This document shows, in pieces, positions 9,660 to 18,952 of a stretch of 64,000 nucleotides of DNA. The translations under genes and the position numbers were made by a program. Under the pieces are notes generated by a model. It made no database searches. It was not told the origin of the DNA and worked only from the letters and a program-made list of their open reading frames with translations. The stretch is from Rhizomys pruinosus. Its lineage: Eukaryota; Chordata; Mammalia; Rodentia; Spalacidae. Numbering within the stretch: the first letter of the stretch is position 1; every line of letters begins with the position of its first letter. The stretch spans positions 356,173-420,172 of the forward strand of contig VZQC01006256.1 in assembly GCA_009823505.1 (NCBI GenBank). Direction: 5' to 3'.

Positions 9660-10163
9660 AGATTTTTTTAAAAAAAAAAGTACATAATGAGTAAGAGTAA
9701 AAGAAAAACTGAGTGCATCCAGGAAATGTTAGCTGAACAAAGTTCCCAGAACTTACTACGATGTATAAAGAATATAGAGGAAGAGTCAAGAAAACTCTCA
9801 TCTTTAGATCCCCTAACTGGAAAACCAAGAGATCTTAGCAGAAACAGGATAGGTGCGCAAAAGAAAAAAATTTGAGAAATTACATGCATCATTGAAGTTG
9901 GGTAATACTTAAGGAAACAATGGATCATCTGACTGAAGCTATTGGACTGATGACCTGTTAAGTAAAAAGTAAAGCTAATAAGGGCACACATATATCAAAC
10001 ATGGTGAAATAGTTGTTTATAGAGAATATGCTGGTGGCTATAAAGATAAAAGTATATCTTCTTTCCCCTTAGCTGGACTTTATCAAAGAACAGATGTAGT
10101 TAAACCATTTTAGAGACAGGACTGTGTCCCCTCAAGTATCTATTAAATGCAAGAACAATGTTG
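9660..10163. other. Intron 2 unique sequence
   Basis: AT-rich. A 62-codon plus-strand open frame at 9687 begins in an A-tract and matches nothing I know. Confidence 0.5.
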
Positions 10164-10164
10164 A

Positions 10165-10318
10165 GCCAGGCGTAGTGGCGCACACCTTTAATCCTAGCAC
10201 TTGGAAGGCAGAGGCAGGCGGATCTTTGTGAGTTCAAGGCCAGCCTGGTCTACAGAGTGAGTTCCTGGACAGCTGGGGCTACAGGGAGACCCTGTCTCGA
10301 AAAGACCAAAACAAAACT
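10165..10318 (+). mobile_element. B1 SINE
   Basis: A complete sense B1. AACAATGTTGA/AACTATGTTGA on the two sides is a one-mismatch target duplication. Confidence 0.93.
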
Positions 10319-11164
10319 ATGTTGAACTTGACTAATAACTAGAAAATGAAAGTGCAAACTATGTATTGTTATCACCAGAAAAGCTTTTCTACTATGAATC
10401 TGGCCACCTAATGATTCTTAGTAAAGAGAGATAAGTAAATGAATAAACAGAAGACTAGGAATCAACATATTTTATTATAATCTAGTATGTTCTTCCCTGA
10501 GATCCAAAAAGCTTTATGAAGCATCCAAATGACAAAGGTAAAGGGTCTTCCACTATTTTCTCACTGTAGGATTCTAGCACTGCACAGGATTTGGTGTTTA
10601 ATATGCAACAGAAAAGGTATCTTAATGAGACATAACATTAAAAATTAAAGCACAGCCAAAACAGTGATTAGAGACATAACAGCAGTACAGAATAGAGGGG
10701 GTCTCTGAAAGAAGCTGGAGGAAACAGACCAGTTCAATAACAAAAATTATCTGATTCTAATTCTTGTTCTGTTAGTGTGTGACCTTGGACACAAACCACT
10801 TAACTATTAGAAGGAGGCATAGAAGAGTTCCCAAGAGCTTCAAATCTCTGCACATCATAAACTTGGTACTGTGCCTTGTAAAATGTACCTCTTTGGTAGA
10901 TGAAATAGCTAGAGCCCTGAAAAATTTAAGAGATATTAATTTCTTATTAATTTATAGAGAACTGAATTGAACCTGATCATTTCTGAGTTCAGGATCTATA
11001 TGGACACTCGAAGCAGGAACAATTGCCCAACCAGGCAACACTAGATAACAAGCCGTTTGATTTTTCTTTCCTAGACTCAGATCCTGAAAAGGACTTTTGA
11101 AGAAAGAAACAGAAGTTTGGCCTCCTCTAACAACAATCCTGTACTCAGAAGCCAAGAACATTTC
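10319..11164. other. Intron 2 sequence, possible MIR remnant
   Basis: Mostly unique. TGTGTGACCTTGGACACAAACC-like wording near 10776 hints at a sense MIR, too decayed to delimit. Confidence 0.35.
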
Positions 11165-11400
11165 CAGGATAGCTAAGAGATGGCTCAGCACTAGCTCTAA
11201 GCTGGGAACCCCTATAAAAAGCCAGATGCAGTAATCCCAATATACCTGTGGCAAGAAAGAAAGGCAGAATTGCTTGGAAGCTTGCATGTCAGCAGAACAA
11301 GAGTGACCCTTGTATGAACAAGATACAAGTGAGAACTGATTGCTTAAGGTTGTACACACACACACACAGAGTAAATAAATAAACTCAAAACAAAACAAAA
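11165..11400 (+). mobile_element. B4-type SINE, old
   Basis: AGAGATGGCTCAGCACTAGC, then AAAAAGCCAGATGCAGTAAT, ending in a short (CA)n and A-rich tail. Confidence 0.5.
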
Positions 11401-11534
11401 CAAAAAAACCTTCTAGGATAACACCAGTTAAAAATTCCCATGCAGAGCACACTTCTATTACTTCTGCAGTCAGTAGGTGGCTACCTAGTAAGTAGCTCAA
11501 TCCAAGCATAAACACTTTCTTAGAGACAATGAGG

Positions 11535-11600
11535 GCTGGGATATATGGCCTGGGCTCAGTGATACAGCATTTAACTAGCAGACCCCAGGTTACATCTTGT
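11535..11600 (+). mobile_element. ID-like SINE
   Basis: GGGCTGGGATATATGGCCTG and ACTAGCAGACCCCAGGTT match an ID body with a small insertion. Confidence 0.5.
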
Positions 11601-11741
11601 GGGGGAGAAGTTCTAAATAATAACAAACACTGATAATCACAGAAACTGCTCAAGGATCTTAAAGATTTTAAGGTGATCAAGGGCATAAGAGTTCTTTGCT
11701 TCCATAAACCAAAGGCAGAGAGCCATAAGTGTAACTCCAAG

Positions 11742-11817
11742 ACTTGGGTGGAGGAAGGTGGAGTCAAGAGTTCAAGGACAGCCTATGATACATAACAAGA
11801 CCTTATCTCAAAAATCA
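11742..11817 (+). mobile_element. B1 fragment
   Basis: The 3' half of a sense B1: AGAGTTCAAGGACAGCCTAT to CCTTATCTCAAAAA. Confidence 0.7.
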
Positions 11818-11829
11818 AAATCCAGCTTT

Positions 11830-12040
11830 GGGGCTGGAGAGATGGCTCAGTGGTTAAGAGCGTGGACTGCTCTATCAGAGGACCTGGGTTTGATTCCCCC
11901 ACCTACATGGCAGCTAAGAACAGTCTTTAAGCCAGGAATGGTGGTGCTTGCCTTTAATCCTAGCACTCCGGAGGCAGAGGCAGGCTGATCTCTGTGAGTT
12001 CCAGGCCAGCTGGGGCTATAGGAGACCCTGTCTCAAAAAG
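11830..12040 (+). mobile_element. Composite B2-B1 SINE (copy 1)
   Basis: The B2/B3 head (GGGGCTGGAGAGATGGCTCA) runs ~100 nt to CTAAGAACAGTCTTTAA and then switches at 11931 to a B1 that starts GCCAGGAATGGTGG and runs to its A-rich tail. The normal B2/B3 continuation (CTCCAGTTCCAGG) is absent. A later B2/B3 landed in its tail. Confidence 0.85.
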
Positions 12041-12049
12041 TAAAAAATA

Positions 12050-12265
12050 GGGGCTGGAAAGATGGCCGAGCAGTTAAGAATGCCAACTGCTCTTGCAGAG
12101 GACACGGGTTCCATTCTCAGCACCCACATGGCGGTTAAGAACCGTCTTAAACTCCAGTTCCAGGGGAATCCGACACCCTCTTCTGACCTTACACGACACA
12201 GGTGCATCAACCTACATGCAGACAGTACACTCATACACATAAAAAATAAAAATAAATAAAAATTT
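12050..12265 (+). mobile_element. B2/B3 SINE in the tail of composite copy 1
   Basis: Full length. AAAAAGTAAAAAATAG before and AAAAAGTCAAAAATAG after show it duplicated the composite's tail. Confidence 0.92.
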
Positions 12266-12280
12266 AAAAAGTCAAAAATA

Positions 12281-12430
12281 GCCAGGTGGTGGCACACGCC
12301 TTTAATCCCAGCACTTGGGAGGCAGAGGCAGGTGGATCTCTGTGAGTTCAAGGCCAGCCTGGTCTACAGAGTGAATTCCAAGACAGTTGGGGCTACAGAG
12401 AGACCCTGTCTCAAAAAGACAGAAAAAAAC
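12281..12430 (+). mobile_element. B1 SINE
   Basis: A complete sense B1, third element in a row of same-strand SINEs. Confidence 0.93.
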
Positions 12431-12765
12431 AAAACCTCTTATCTTCTTCCTGTCTAATCTTGAACTTAAAGAAAATACAACCCCAAAGCTAGAGTTTAAA
12501 CAAAATCAACATTATCCTTAATACTTACACTCAGTATTTCCTATTGCTTTAGAAGACTTTTTGTTTAAGACAGATAAGGAGTTGGTCTGGGGAGAGATAA
12601 AGACGCTCATCCGGAGTGTGGTCAAATATCAGGAGTGTGTGAATCTCCCCAGGAACTAAGACGCTAGAAAGCTTGTTGTCATTAAAGGGAATGAAAGATG
12701 GAAAATTTCCATTCCATCCCTGCAACATAACTGTCTCAATTCACACTTTAAGAATGCTGGTCTTT
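12431..12765. other. Intron 2 unique sequence
   Basis: Nothing recognised. Confidence 0.5.
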
Positions 12766-12930
12766 GCCGGGCGTGGTTGCGCACGCCTTTAATCCTAGCA
12801 CTCAGGAGGCAGAGGCAGGCGGATCTCTGTGAGTTCAAGGCCAGCCTGGTCTACATAGAGAGCTCCAGGACAGCTGGAGCTACAGAGAGACCCTGTCTCA
12901 AAAAGACCAAAAACAAACAAACAAAAAAAC
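12766..12930 (+). mobile_element. B1 SINE, young
   Basis: GCCGGGCGTGGTTGCGCACG to a (CAAA)n tail; very close to consensus. Confidence 0.93.
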
Positions 12931-13165
12931 CACTGGTCCACTTTAAGTCTAGATGAATTTTAATGTTAGCTGATTTGACTGAGTCCACAGAAGAGTCTTT
13001 ATTTCACAATGATTGTCAATGAGAGTATTTTCAAAATTCTTGGGCACAGTTAAATAGTTGTTCAAAGTCAGAAGACAGAGGCAGTTCCTGGCCAAAAGCT
13101 CTAAGAGCTTTGGAATTTAAAGGAGAAAAAAGTATTGGAAGGAGTGAGCCTAAAGCAAATTCTGA

Positions 13166-13245
13166 GCTGGGGATGTAGTTCAATGGCACAACACTTGCTT
13201 AGCATGTAAGGTGAGGCCTTGGTTCAATCCTTAGTACTGCAAAAT
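13166..13245 (+). mobile_element. ID SINE
   Basis: GAGCTGGGGATGTAGTTCAA, then a TTGCTTAGCATGTAAGG loop and an A-rich tail. Confidence 0.8.
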
Positions 13246-13319
13246 AAATAAGCAACTACAGATATAACACACTGAGAATCCCAGGATAAGGTAAGACAGC
13301 AGTAACATTTGCAATTTTT

Positions 13320-13480
13320 AAAAAAGTGCCTATGGGTAAGTTTATGTGTGTGACTACAAGTACCCACTGAGGCCGGAAGAGATAGGCACTTATGAGCTTC
13401 CTGACATGCGGTTGGGGACTGAAGAACATGAGACTCACAGGATTAATAAGCTCTAACCATTGAGCCATGTCTCCAGCCCA
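13320..13480 (-). mobile_element. Old B2/B3 SINE
   Basis: Antisense; ends ACCATTGAGCCATGTCTCCAGCCC. The body is heavily diverged. Confidence 0.75.
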
Positions 13481-13688
13481 CTTCCAGTTTAAGTCCAAAT
13501 TATCATTTCTTTGTTCCCCTAAAATGTCCCTGACCTTTGGTCAGAGAATGGTTCTTTATTGAAACTAACAGGGTCTTCCCTGATTAAGGAGTATCCTGAA
13601 ACTAATAAAAATGTTTCCAATTGAGAAGATGGCAGAGGTATATATGATAGTTCTCTCCTTAAAGAAACTGGGCTTTGGGGCTGGAAAA

Positions 13689-13878
13689 ATGGCTCAGCAG
13701 CTGCTCTTGCAGAGGACCCAGGTTCAGAACCCACATGGCAGCTAACAACTGTCCCTAACTCCAGTTCCAGGGGATCTGACACCCTCTTCTGACCTCTGTG
13801 GGCATTGCACAATACTGGTGCACTTATATACATGCATGTAACACACACGTACACATAAAATAAAAATACATGGAAAAA
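13689..13878 (+). mobile_element. B2/B3 SINE with target-site duplication
   Basis: GGGCTGGAAAAATGGCTCAG with a head deletion. AAAGAAACTGGGC (13673-13685) and AAAGAAATTGGGC (13879-13891) flank it. Confidence 0.9.
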
Positions 13879-14054
13879 AAAGAAATTGGGCCTCACAACA
13901 CTTATTCTTCTAAACTGCGTGCCAACTCTGTATCAGGCATTCTTCTAAGTGCTGGATTACTGTCAAAAACACAGTGAGTTTGTGGTCTCATGAACTTTCA
14001 CAGTAAGTACAAAATCTTACATAGTAAGTACAAAACTTACTTAGGTTTGTGAAG

Positions 14055-14220
14055 TAGGTCAGTGAGTAAAGGTGCTTTTACTGCCAAAGGTAATGATGAC
14101 CTGAGCACAATCCCCAGGACTCACATGGTAGAAATAAAGAACTGATTCCCCTAAACTGTCCTCTGACCTCTTCTCCACACATGAGCCAGGGTGTGTGAAA
14201 CACACAGAGTAATATTTTGA
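14055..14220 (+). mobile_element. Old tRNA-derived SINE (B3/B4 group)
   Basis: GGTCAGTGAGTAAAGGTGCT, GATGACCTGAGCACAATCCC and TGTCCTCTGACCTCTTCTCC are in the right order for this group. Confidence 0.55.
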
Positions 14221-15447
14221 CTCCACCAGAATTCTTCCCAATAGTAGTAGCTTTTAAATGGTATTGAAAAGAGGGAGGGAAAAAGTCTCCAAGTGCTCTA
14301 CTTTCCAGAAACTTGCCCTTATTAGGTTCCAAAATCAGCTGATAAAGCCCTTCATAAGTCATGGCCTACAACCAAAAGAAATGTATCAGGCTTGCACTTT
14401 ATAAGAGACCAGCACTCAAATGATGGTGTACGCTGCCAACATCCAGTAGCAGTACTTGCCTTCATAAAGAATCTGAGAAGATCCAGAATTGAATCTCTTT
14501 TTCCCTCCCCTCTCCTGTGAGATGGTTAAATCTTCAGCCACATTTTCTGCTTTGTAAGGACTCTATTATCAAATGTGACTGCTGGCAATGTTAGAAGGCA
14601 GATCTGTGCTCCATGAACTCTTGTGCATTCATTAAGAATGATACTTGTGGTCAAGAAGTCTGATATGAAGGTAATTTTCTCAAAATACTAAAAAAATTGT
14701 GGGTTGCTATGTTCATGAGAGTTTTGCTTTTGTTCAGTATGTCAAAAGAAACACATGGGCAGCTGTAGAAGGAGATGGCAGAATGATTAGCAGATTTTAG
14801 ATATTAATCTGACTGCCAAGCCAAAAGTGAACGAATGCAAAGCAGGTGTGAGAAAAACTACAGCAGGGATACCTGGATCAGTACCATAACAACCTTTTCC
14901 ATCCCCTCTATTTGGTTCCTCTTCTGATTTGGACAATGACTTTCAATACATCTATTATGGCAGGGTATACAATTATCTAATGCATGTTATCTCCTCCAAT
15001 TGTTGCTTGAACTAAACTACAATGCTCTCTAAATGCAAGTGTGCATTGAGAAAACATTTCATGAAAGTGATGTTAATTCCTGAAACAGTGAACTTCTGCT
15101 CAAAACAGTCAACTTCCTCATGGAGAATATTGAGAAAGACTGAGAAAGAGATGAAAAGCATGTTTGCAGATGGACATGAGCTCTGGTGGGTGGGGGAATG
15201 GGGGGGGAACCAGTGGGTAGTATGTGATACAAAATAATTAAAATAAATAATAAATATAAATAATAAATAATAGACTAAAAGAAAGTGCTGTTAATTTCAC
15301 GAGTGGAATCTTGGATCTTTCAAATCTGGAAAATTGAATAATGATCTTCAAGTAATTAAGAAGGAACAGATACAGTTGGTTTTTTTTAAGTAGATTATTA
15401 GAAAGCATGGTGGATGAAAAAGGGGGGGGGACACAAAAGTACAGCTT
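14221..15447. other. Intron 2 unique sequence
   Basis: About 1.2 kb without a recognisable SINE. It ends with AT-rich (AAAT)-like sequence near 15236-15275. No gene is seen. Confidence 0.5.
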
Positions 15448-15462
15448 AAGAATAAGTCAGAG

Positions 15463-15694
15463 GGGCTGGAGCGATGGCCTCGCGGTTGAGAGCACCGACC
15501 GCTCTTGCAGAGGACCCGGGTTCGATCCCCGGCACCCACATGGCGGCAGAGAGCCGTCTGAAGCTCCAATTCCAGGAGAACTCCAGTTCCAGGGGAGTCC
15601 GACGCCCTCTTCTGACCTCCGCGGCATTGCACATCACGGGTGCACAGACCTGCATGCAGACAGTGCATTCATACACATACAGGAAAAAAAAAAA
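15463..15694 (+). mobile_element. B2/B3 SINE, young, with target-site duplication
   Basis: GC-rich and full length, with the longer body form (CCAGGAGAACTCCAGTTCCA). A perfect 15-bp duplication AAGAATAAGTCAGAG lies at 15448-15462 and 15695-15709. Confidence 0.96.
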
Positions 15695-15749
15695 AAGAAT
15701 AAGTCAGAGAAGGAGAAGAGCAGCAGCTCCCTAAATAAAGGTCAAACTG

Positions 15750-15888
15750 GCCAAGCATAGTGGTATGTGCCTTTAATTCCAGCACTCAGGAGCCAGAGGC
15801 AGGTGGATCTGAGTTCAAGGCTAGCCTGGTTTCCATAGTGAGTTCTAGGCCAGCTGAGGCTAAAGGGAAACTCTATCTCAAAAAGAGG
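15750..15888 (+). mobile_element. B1 SINE
   Basis: A sense B1, GCCAAGCATAGTGGTATGTG to CTATCTCAAAAAGAGG, continuing into a purine-rich (GGAA)n tract to 15935. Confidence 0.9.
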
Positions 15889-16136
15889 AAGGAAGGAACA
15901 GAGGGAGAGGGGAAGGGAGGGAGGGGTAATATGAAGATGGAGTCCTGCTGATGAGGGGGCCCTTACTGGATGATAATGATAATGAAAATGGGATGACTAG
16001 AGTTGATCAAGTATGATGAAAAAGAGGCTGAGAAGATGACTTGTAAGCATACACTGGGGGGGGGTGGATAATTTATCTCTTTACCTGGGTACCTGTCTTA
16101 AGATGAAAATCAGATCCTTTTTCCCCACTATCTTTT

Positions 16137-16314
16137 TATTTGTTTGTTTTTTGGTTTTTTTGAGACAGGGTCTCTCAGTAGTCCCAGCTGGCCTGGAACT
16201 CACTGTGTAGACCAGGCTGGCCTTGAACTCACAGAGATCTGCCTGCCTCTGCCTCCCAAGTTCTGGGATTAAAGGCGTGTGCCACCATGCCCAGCCCAAG
16301 ATGGTTCTTAGCCA
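16137..16314 (-). mobile_element. Composite B2-B1 SINE (copy 2), 5'-truncated
   Basis: On the minus strand the element begins only ~20 nt before the junction (GAGTGGCTAAGAACCATCTT) and then runs as a full B1 from about 16296. The B2 head is lost, as expected of incomplete reverse transcription of a composite RNA. Confidence 0.7.
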
Positions 16315-16339
16315 CTCAATTTTAAAAACAGCTCTAGGG

Positions 16340-16562
16340 AGCTGGAGAAATGGCTTAGCAGTTAAGAGCACCAACTGTTCTTGCAGAGGACCTGGGTTCA
16401 ATTCCCAGCACCCACATGGAGGCTAAGGACCATCTTTAACTCCAGTTCCAGGGGAATCCTACACCCTCTTTTGACCTCCTCAGCACTGCACAACACAGGT
16501 ACACCTATATACATCAGTCAGTACACTCATACGCATAAAAATTAAAACAGAAAAAGAAAAAG
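16340..16562 (+). mobile_element. B2/B3 SINE with target-site duplication
   Basis: Full length. A perfect 15-bp duplication AAAACAGCTCTAGGG lies at 16325-16339 and 16563-16577. Confidence 0.95.
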
Positions 16563-16574
16563 AAAACAGCTCTA

Positions 16575-16797
16575 GGGGGCTGGGGAGATGGCTCAGCAAT
16601 TAAGAGCACTGACTGCTCTTGCAGAGGACCTGGGTTTGATTCCCAGCTCCCACATGGCAGCTAAGAACCATCTTTAAGGCCAGGAGTGGTGGCACATGTC
16701 TTTAATCCTAGCACTCGGGAGGCAGAGGCGGGCAGATCTCTGTGAGTTCCAGGCCAACTGGGGCTATAGAGAAACCCTGTTAAAAAAAAAAAAAAAA
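16575..16797 (+). mobile_element. Composite B2-B1 SINE (copy 3)
   Basis: The head GGGGGCTGGGGAGATGGCTC runs to CTAAGAACCATCTTTAAG, and the B1 starts at 16679 (GCCAGGAGTGGTGG) and ends in poly(A). AGCTCTA at 16568-16574 and 16798-16804 brackets the whole composite, so it landed in one step, in the duplicated target of the preceding SINE. Confidence 0.9.
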
Positions 16798-16804
16798 AGC
16801 TCTA

Positions 16805-17198
16805 AAATACAACTTAAAATTTCTAAAACCTAGCAATAGTTTCAAAAAAGTGCCTACATGCTCAGAACAAACACCACAAACTTAAAAACAGACTTGGGTT
16901 TTACAACATCAGCAACTATGAGATTAGTGGCTGATCTTACCTCACAACCCTTGCCACGGAGAAAAGAACCATTAAATGGACAGAGAATGTTCTCTCTTTC
17001 CAGTCCACTTCCACATTTAAACTTCACCTCCTTTATGCTTTCATAACAACTCATTACCTTGTCTCTTCCCAGGCCTTTCTGTAAAGTAAGCTAAAATACA
17101 ATACACGGTCAACCCCTGCTACCATTCTACTCCCTCCAACATGCCTCTTAAATTCAAGTTCATCTTCCTCTTCTCAGTTCTCACCTCTGGGAACCAAT
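16805..17198. other. Intron 2 unique sequence
   Basis: Nothing recognised. Confidence 0.5.
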
Positions 17199-17199
17199 A

Positions 17200-17325
17200 A
17201 TAAGCCTGTAACCTTAACACTTGGAAGGAAGAAATAAGAAGACTGGGAATTCAATGTCGTCCTTGACTACTTAGCAAGAGGTCAACCTGTACCAATGAAA
17301 GCCTGTCTCAAAAAACAAAGAAAAA
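17200..17325 (+). mobile_element. Old B1-like fragment
   Basis: GCCTGTAACCTTAACACTTG to GAAAGCCTGTCTCAAAAAAC; high divergence. Confidence 0.55.
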
Positions 17326-17349
17326 CTTATTCATTAAAATTGAAAACAT

Positions 17350-17580
17350 GGGGCTGCAGAGATGGCTCAGCAGGTAAGGGCACTCACTGGGTGCTCCTCC
17401 AGAGGACCCAGACTCAATTCCCAGCATTCACGTGGCGGCTAACAACCATCTGTAACTCAGGTTCCAGGGGAGCCAATGCCCTCTTCTGACCTCTGTGAGC
17501 AATGCATGACATTGGTACACCTACCTATGTGCAGGCAATATACTCATACATATTAAAGTACTAAATAAAATATTTAAAAA
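17350..17580 (+). mobile_element. B2/B3 SINE
   Basis: GGGGCTGCAGAGATGGCTCA through an A/T-rich tail; an intermediate-age copy. Confidence 0.9.
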
Positions 17581-17584
17581 AAAG

Positions 17585-17732
17585 GCTGGTCATGGTGGCT
17601 CACGCCTTTAATCCCAGCACTTGGGAGGCAGAGGCAGGCAGATCTCCATGAGTTCAATGCCAGCCTAGTCTACAGAGGGAGTTTCAGGACAGCTAGGGCT
17701 ACAAGGAGAACACATCTCAAAAAGACCAAAAA
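17585..17732 (+). mobile_element. B1 SINE
   Basis: A complete sense B1 directly after the preceding SINE. Confidence 0.92.
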
Positions 17733-17775
17733 TAAAATAAATAAATAAATAAATAAATAAACAAATAAATAAATT
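17733..17775. repeat. (AAAT)n
   Basis: About nine units from the B1 tail. Confidence 0.95.
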
Positions 17776-17923
17776 CAAAACAAAAAAGTTCAAATTTAAG
17801 TTATAAGACCACAAGTTTCCTGAGCTGGAGAGTGTAGACACAATTCAAAGAAACATTATTAAATTATTACCCCAATGACCTAAACAGTTCTTTATACTTG
17901 CTTGTTCTGTTTCTTGTTTCTCA

Positions 17924-17951
17924 TTTCTCTCTCTCTCTCTCTCTCTCTCTT
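17924..17951. repeat. (CT)n
   Basis: A pure CT dinucleotide run adjoining an old antisense SINE. Confidence 0.95.
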
Positions 17952-18100
17952 TGTGTTCATATGCATGCTACACCCACGTGGAGGTCAGAGGATAACTTTC
18001 AGGAGCTGGTTCTCTCCTTCCACCTTTATGTGGCTCTAGAGTTCAGGTCATCAGGCTTGCAGGGCAAGTGCCCTTACTCTCTGCACACAAGTTCCTTAAG
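17952..18100 (-). mobile_element. Old B3-type SINE
   Basis: GTGGAGGTCAGAGGATAACT and AGGAGCTGGTTCTCTCCTTC, then a GGTCATCAGGCTTGCAGGGC segment, in antisense order. Confidence 0.65.
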
Positions 18101-18478
18101 CTACCTAAGATCTTTTATGTTTACTGTCAGTGGTCTCAAAGCAGCTAAGGGAACACCACCAATTCCCATCTGTTCCATCAGATTAACATGTCCAGCAAAT
18201 TGTGAGCTGGATTATTTATAAGCTGTAGCCTACATTCAACATGGGAATACAAATGAGAAAACACCCCCAGCTAGGATGTAGGATATAGTTCTAGGATGCA
18301 GGAATACAGTTCTAATCTGCTTCTACTAAAAGGTAACACTGTGGATAAAAGCCTTTTGGATAATATTGAGTAGCCTACATAATCTGAGATTATCTACTTA
18401 TAGTAAGACAATTACTTATAATCGACTATAATTTAATGAGTAAACTTGTTATAGGCAACATGCTAAAACTTACAATTT
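18101..18478. other. Intron 2 unique sequence
   Basis: Contains two near-identical GATGTAGGATATAGTTCTA / GATGCAGGAATACAGTTCTA units near 18275-18315; otherwise nothing recognised. Confidence 0.5.
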
Positions 18479-18493
18479 AAAAGGCAACTGTAG

Positions 18494-18936
18494 GGGGCTG
18501 GAGAGATAGCCTAGCGGTTAAGAGCGCCGACTGCTCTTGCAGAGGACCAGGGTTCGATACCCAGCACCCACATGGCGGCTGAGAACAGTCTGTAACTCCA
18601 ATTCCAGGAGAACTCCAGTTCCAGGGGAATCCGACACCCTCTTCTGACCTCCGCGGCATTGCACGACATGGGTGCACAAACTTGCATGCAGACAGTACAT
18701 TCATACACATACCGGGAAATAATTTTAAAAAAAAAAAAAAAAAAAAAAAAGGAGCACCGACTGCTCTTGCAGAGGACCCAGGTTCGATCCCCAGCACCCA
18801 CATGGTGGCTGAGAACCGTCTGTAACTCCAGTTCCAGGGGAATCCGATACCCTCTTCTGACCTCCGAGGCATTGCACGACACGGGTGCACAAACCTGCAT
18901 GCAGACAGTACATTCATACACATACGAAAAAAAAAG
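18494..18936 (+). mobile_element. B2/B3 SINE head-to-tail dimer within one target-site duplication
   Basis: A full-length B2/B3 (18494-18723) with a ~25-A tail is followed directly by a second B2/B3 lacking its first ~35 nt (from AGCACCGACTGCTCTTGC). One duplication, AAAAGGCAACTGTAGG (18479-18494) and AAAAGGCAATTGTAGG (18937-18952), encloses both; none separates them. Confidence 0.88.
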
Positions 18937-18952
18937 AAAAGGCAATTGTAGG

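Noticed and set aside
9687..9875. 62-codon plus-strand frame starting MSKSKRKTEC
   Set aside because: Starts in an A-rich tract beside the low-quality stretch. No family recognised and no retrocopy signs.
10952..11767. 271-codon minus-strand open frame, the longest in the window
   Set aside because: It crosses a B4-type SINE, a (CA) run and an ID-like element. The predicted protein has no family resemblance I know, and Top1 intron 2 occupies the region. Chance open frame.
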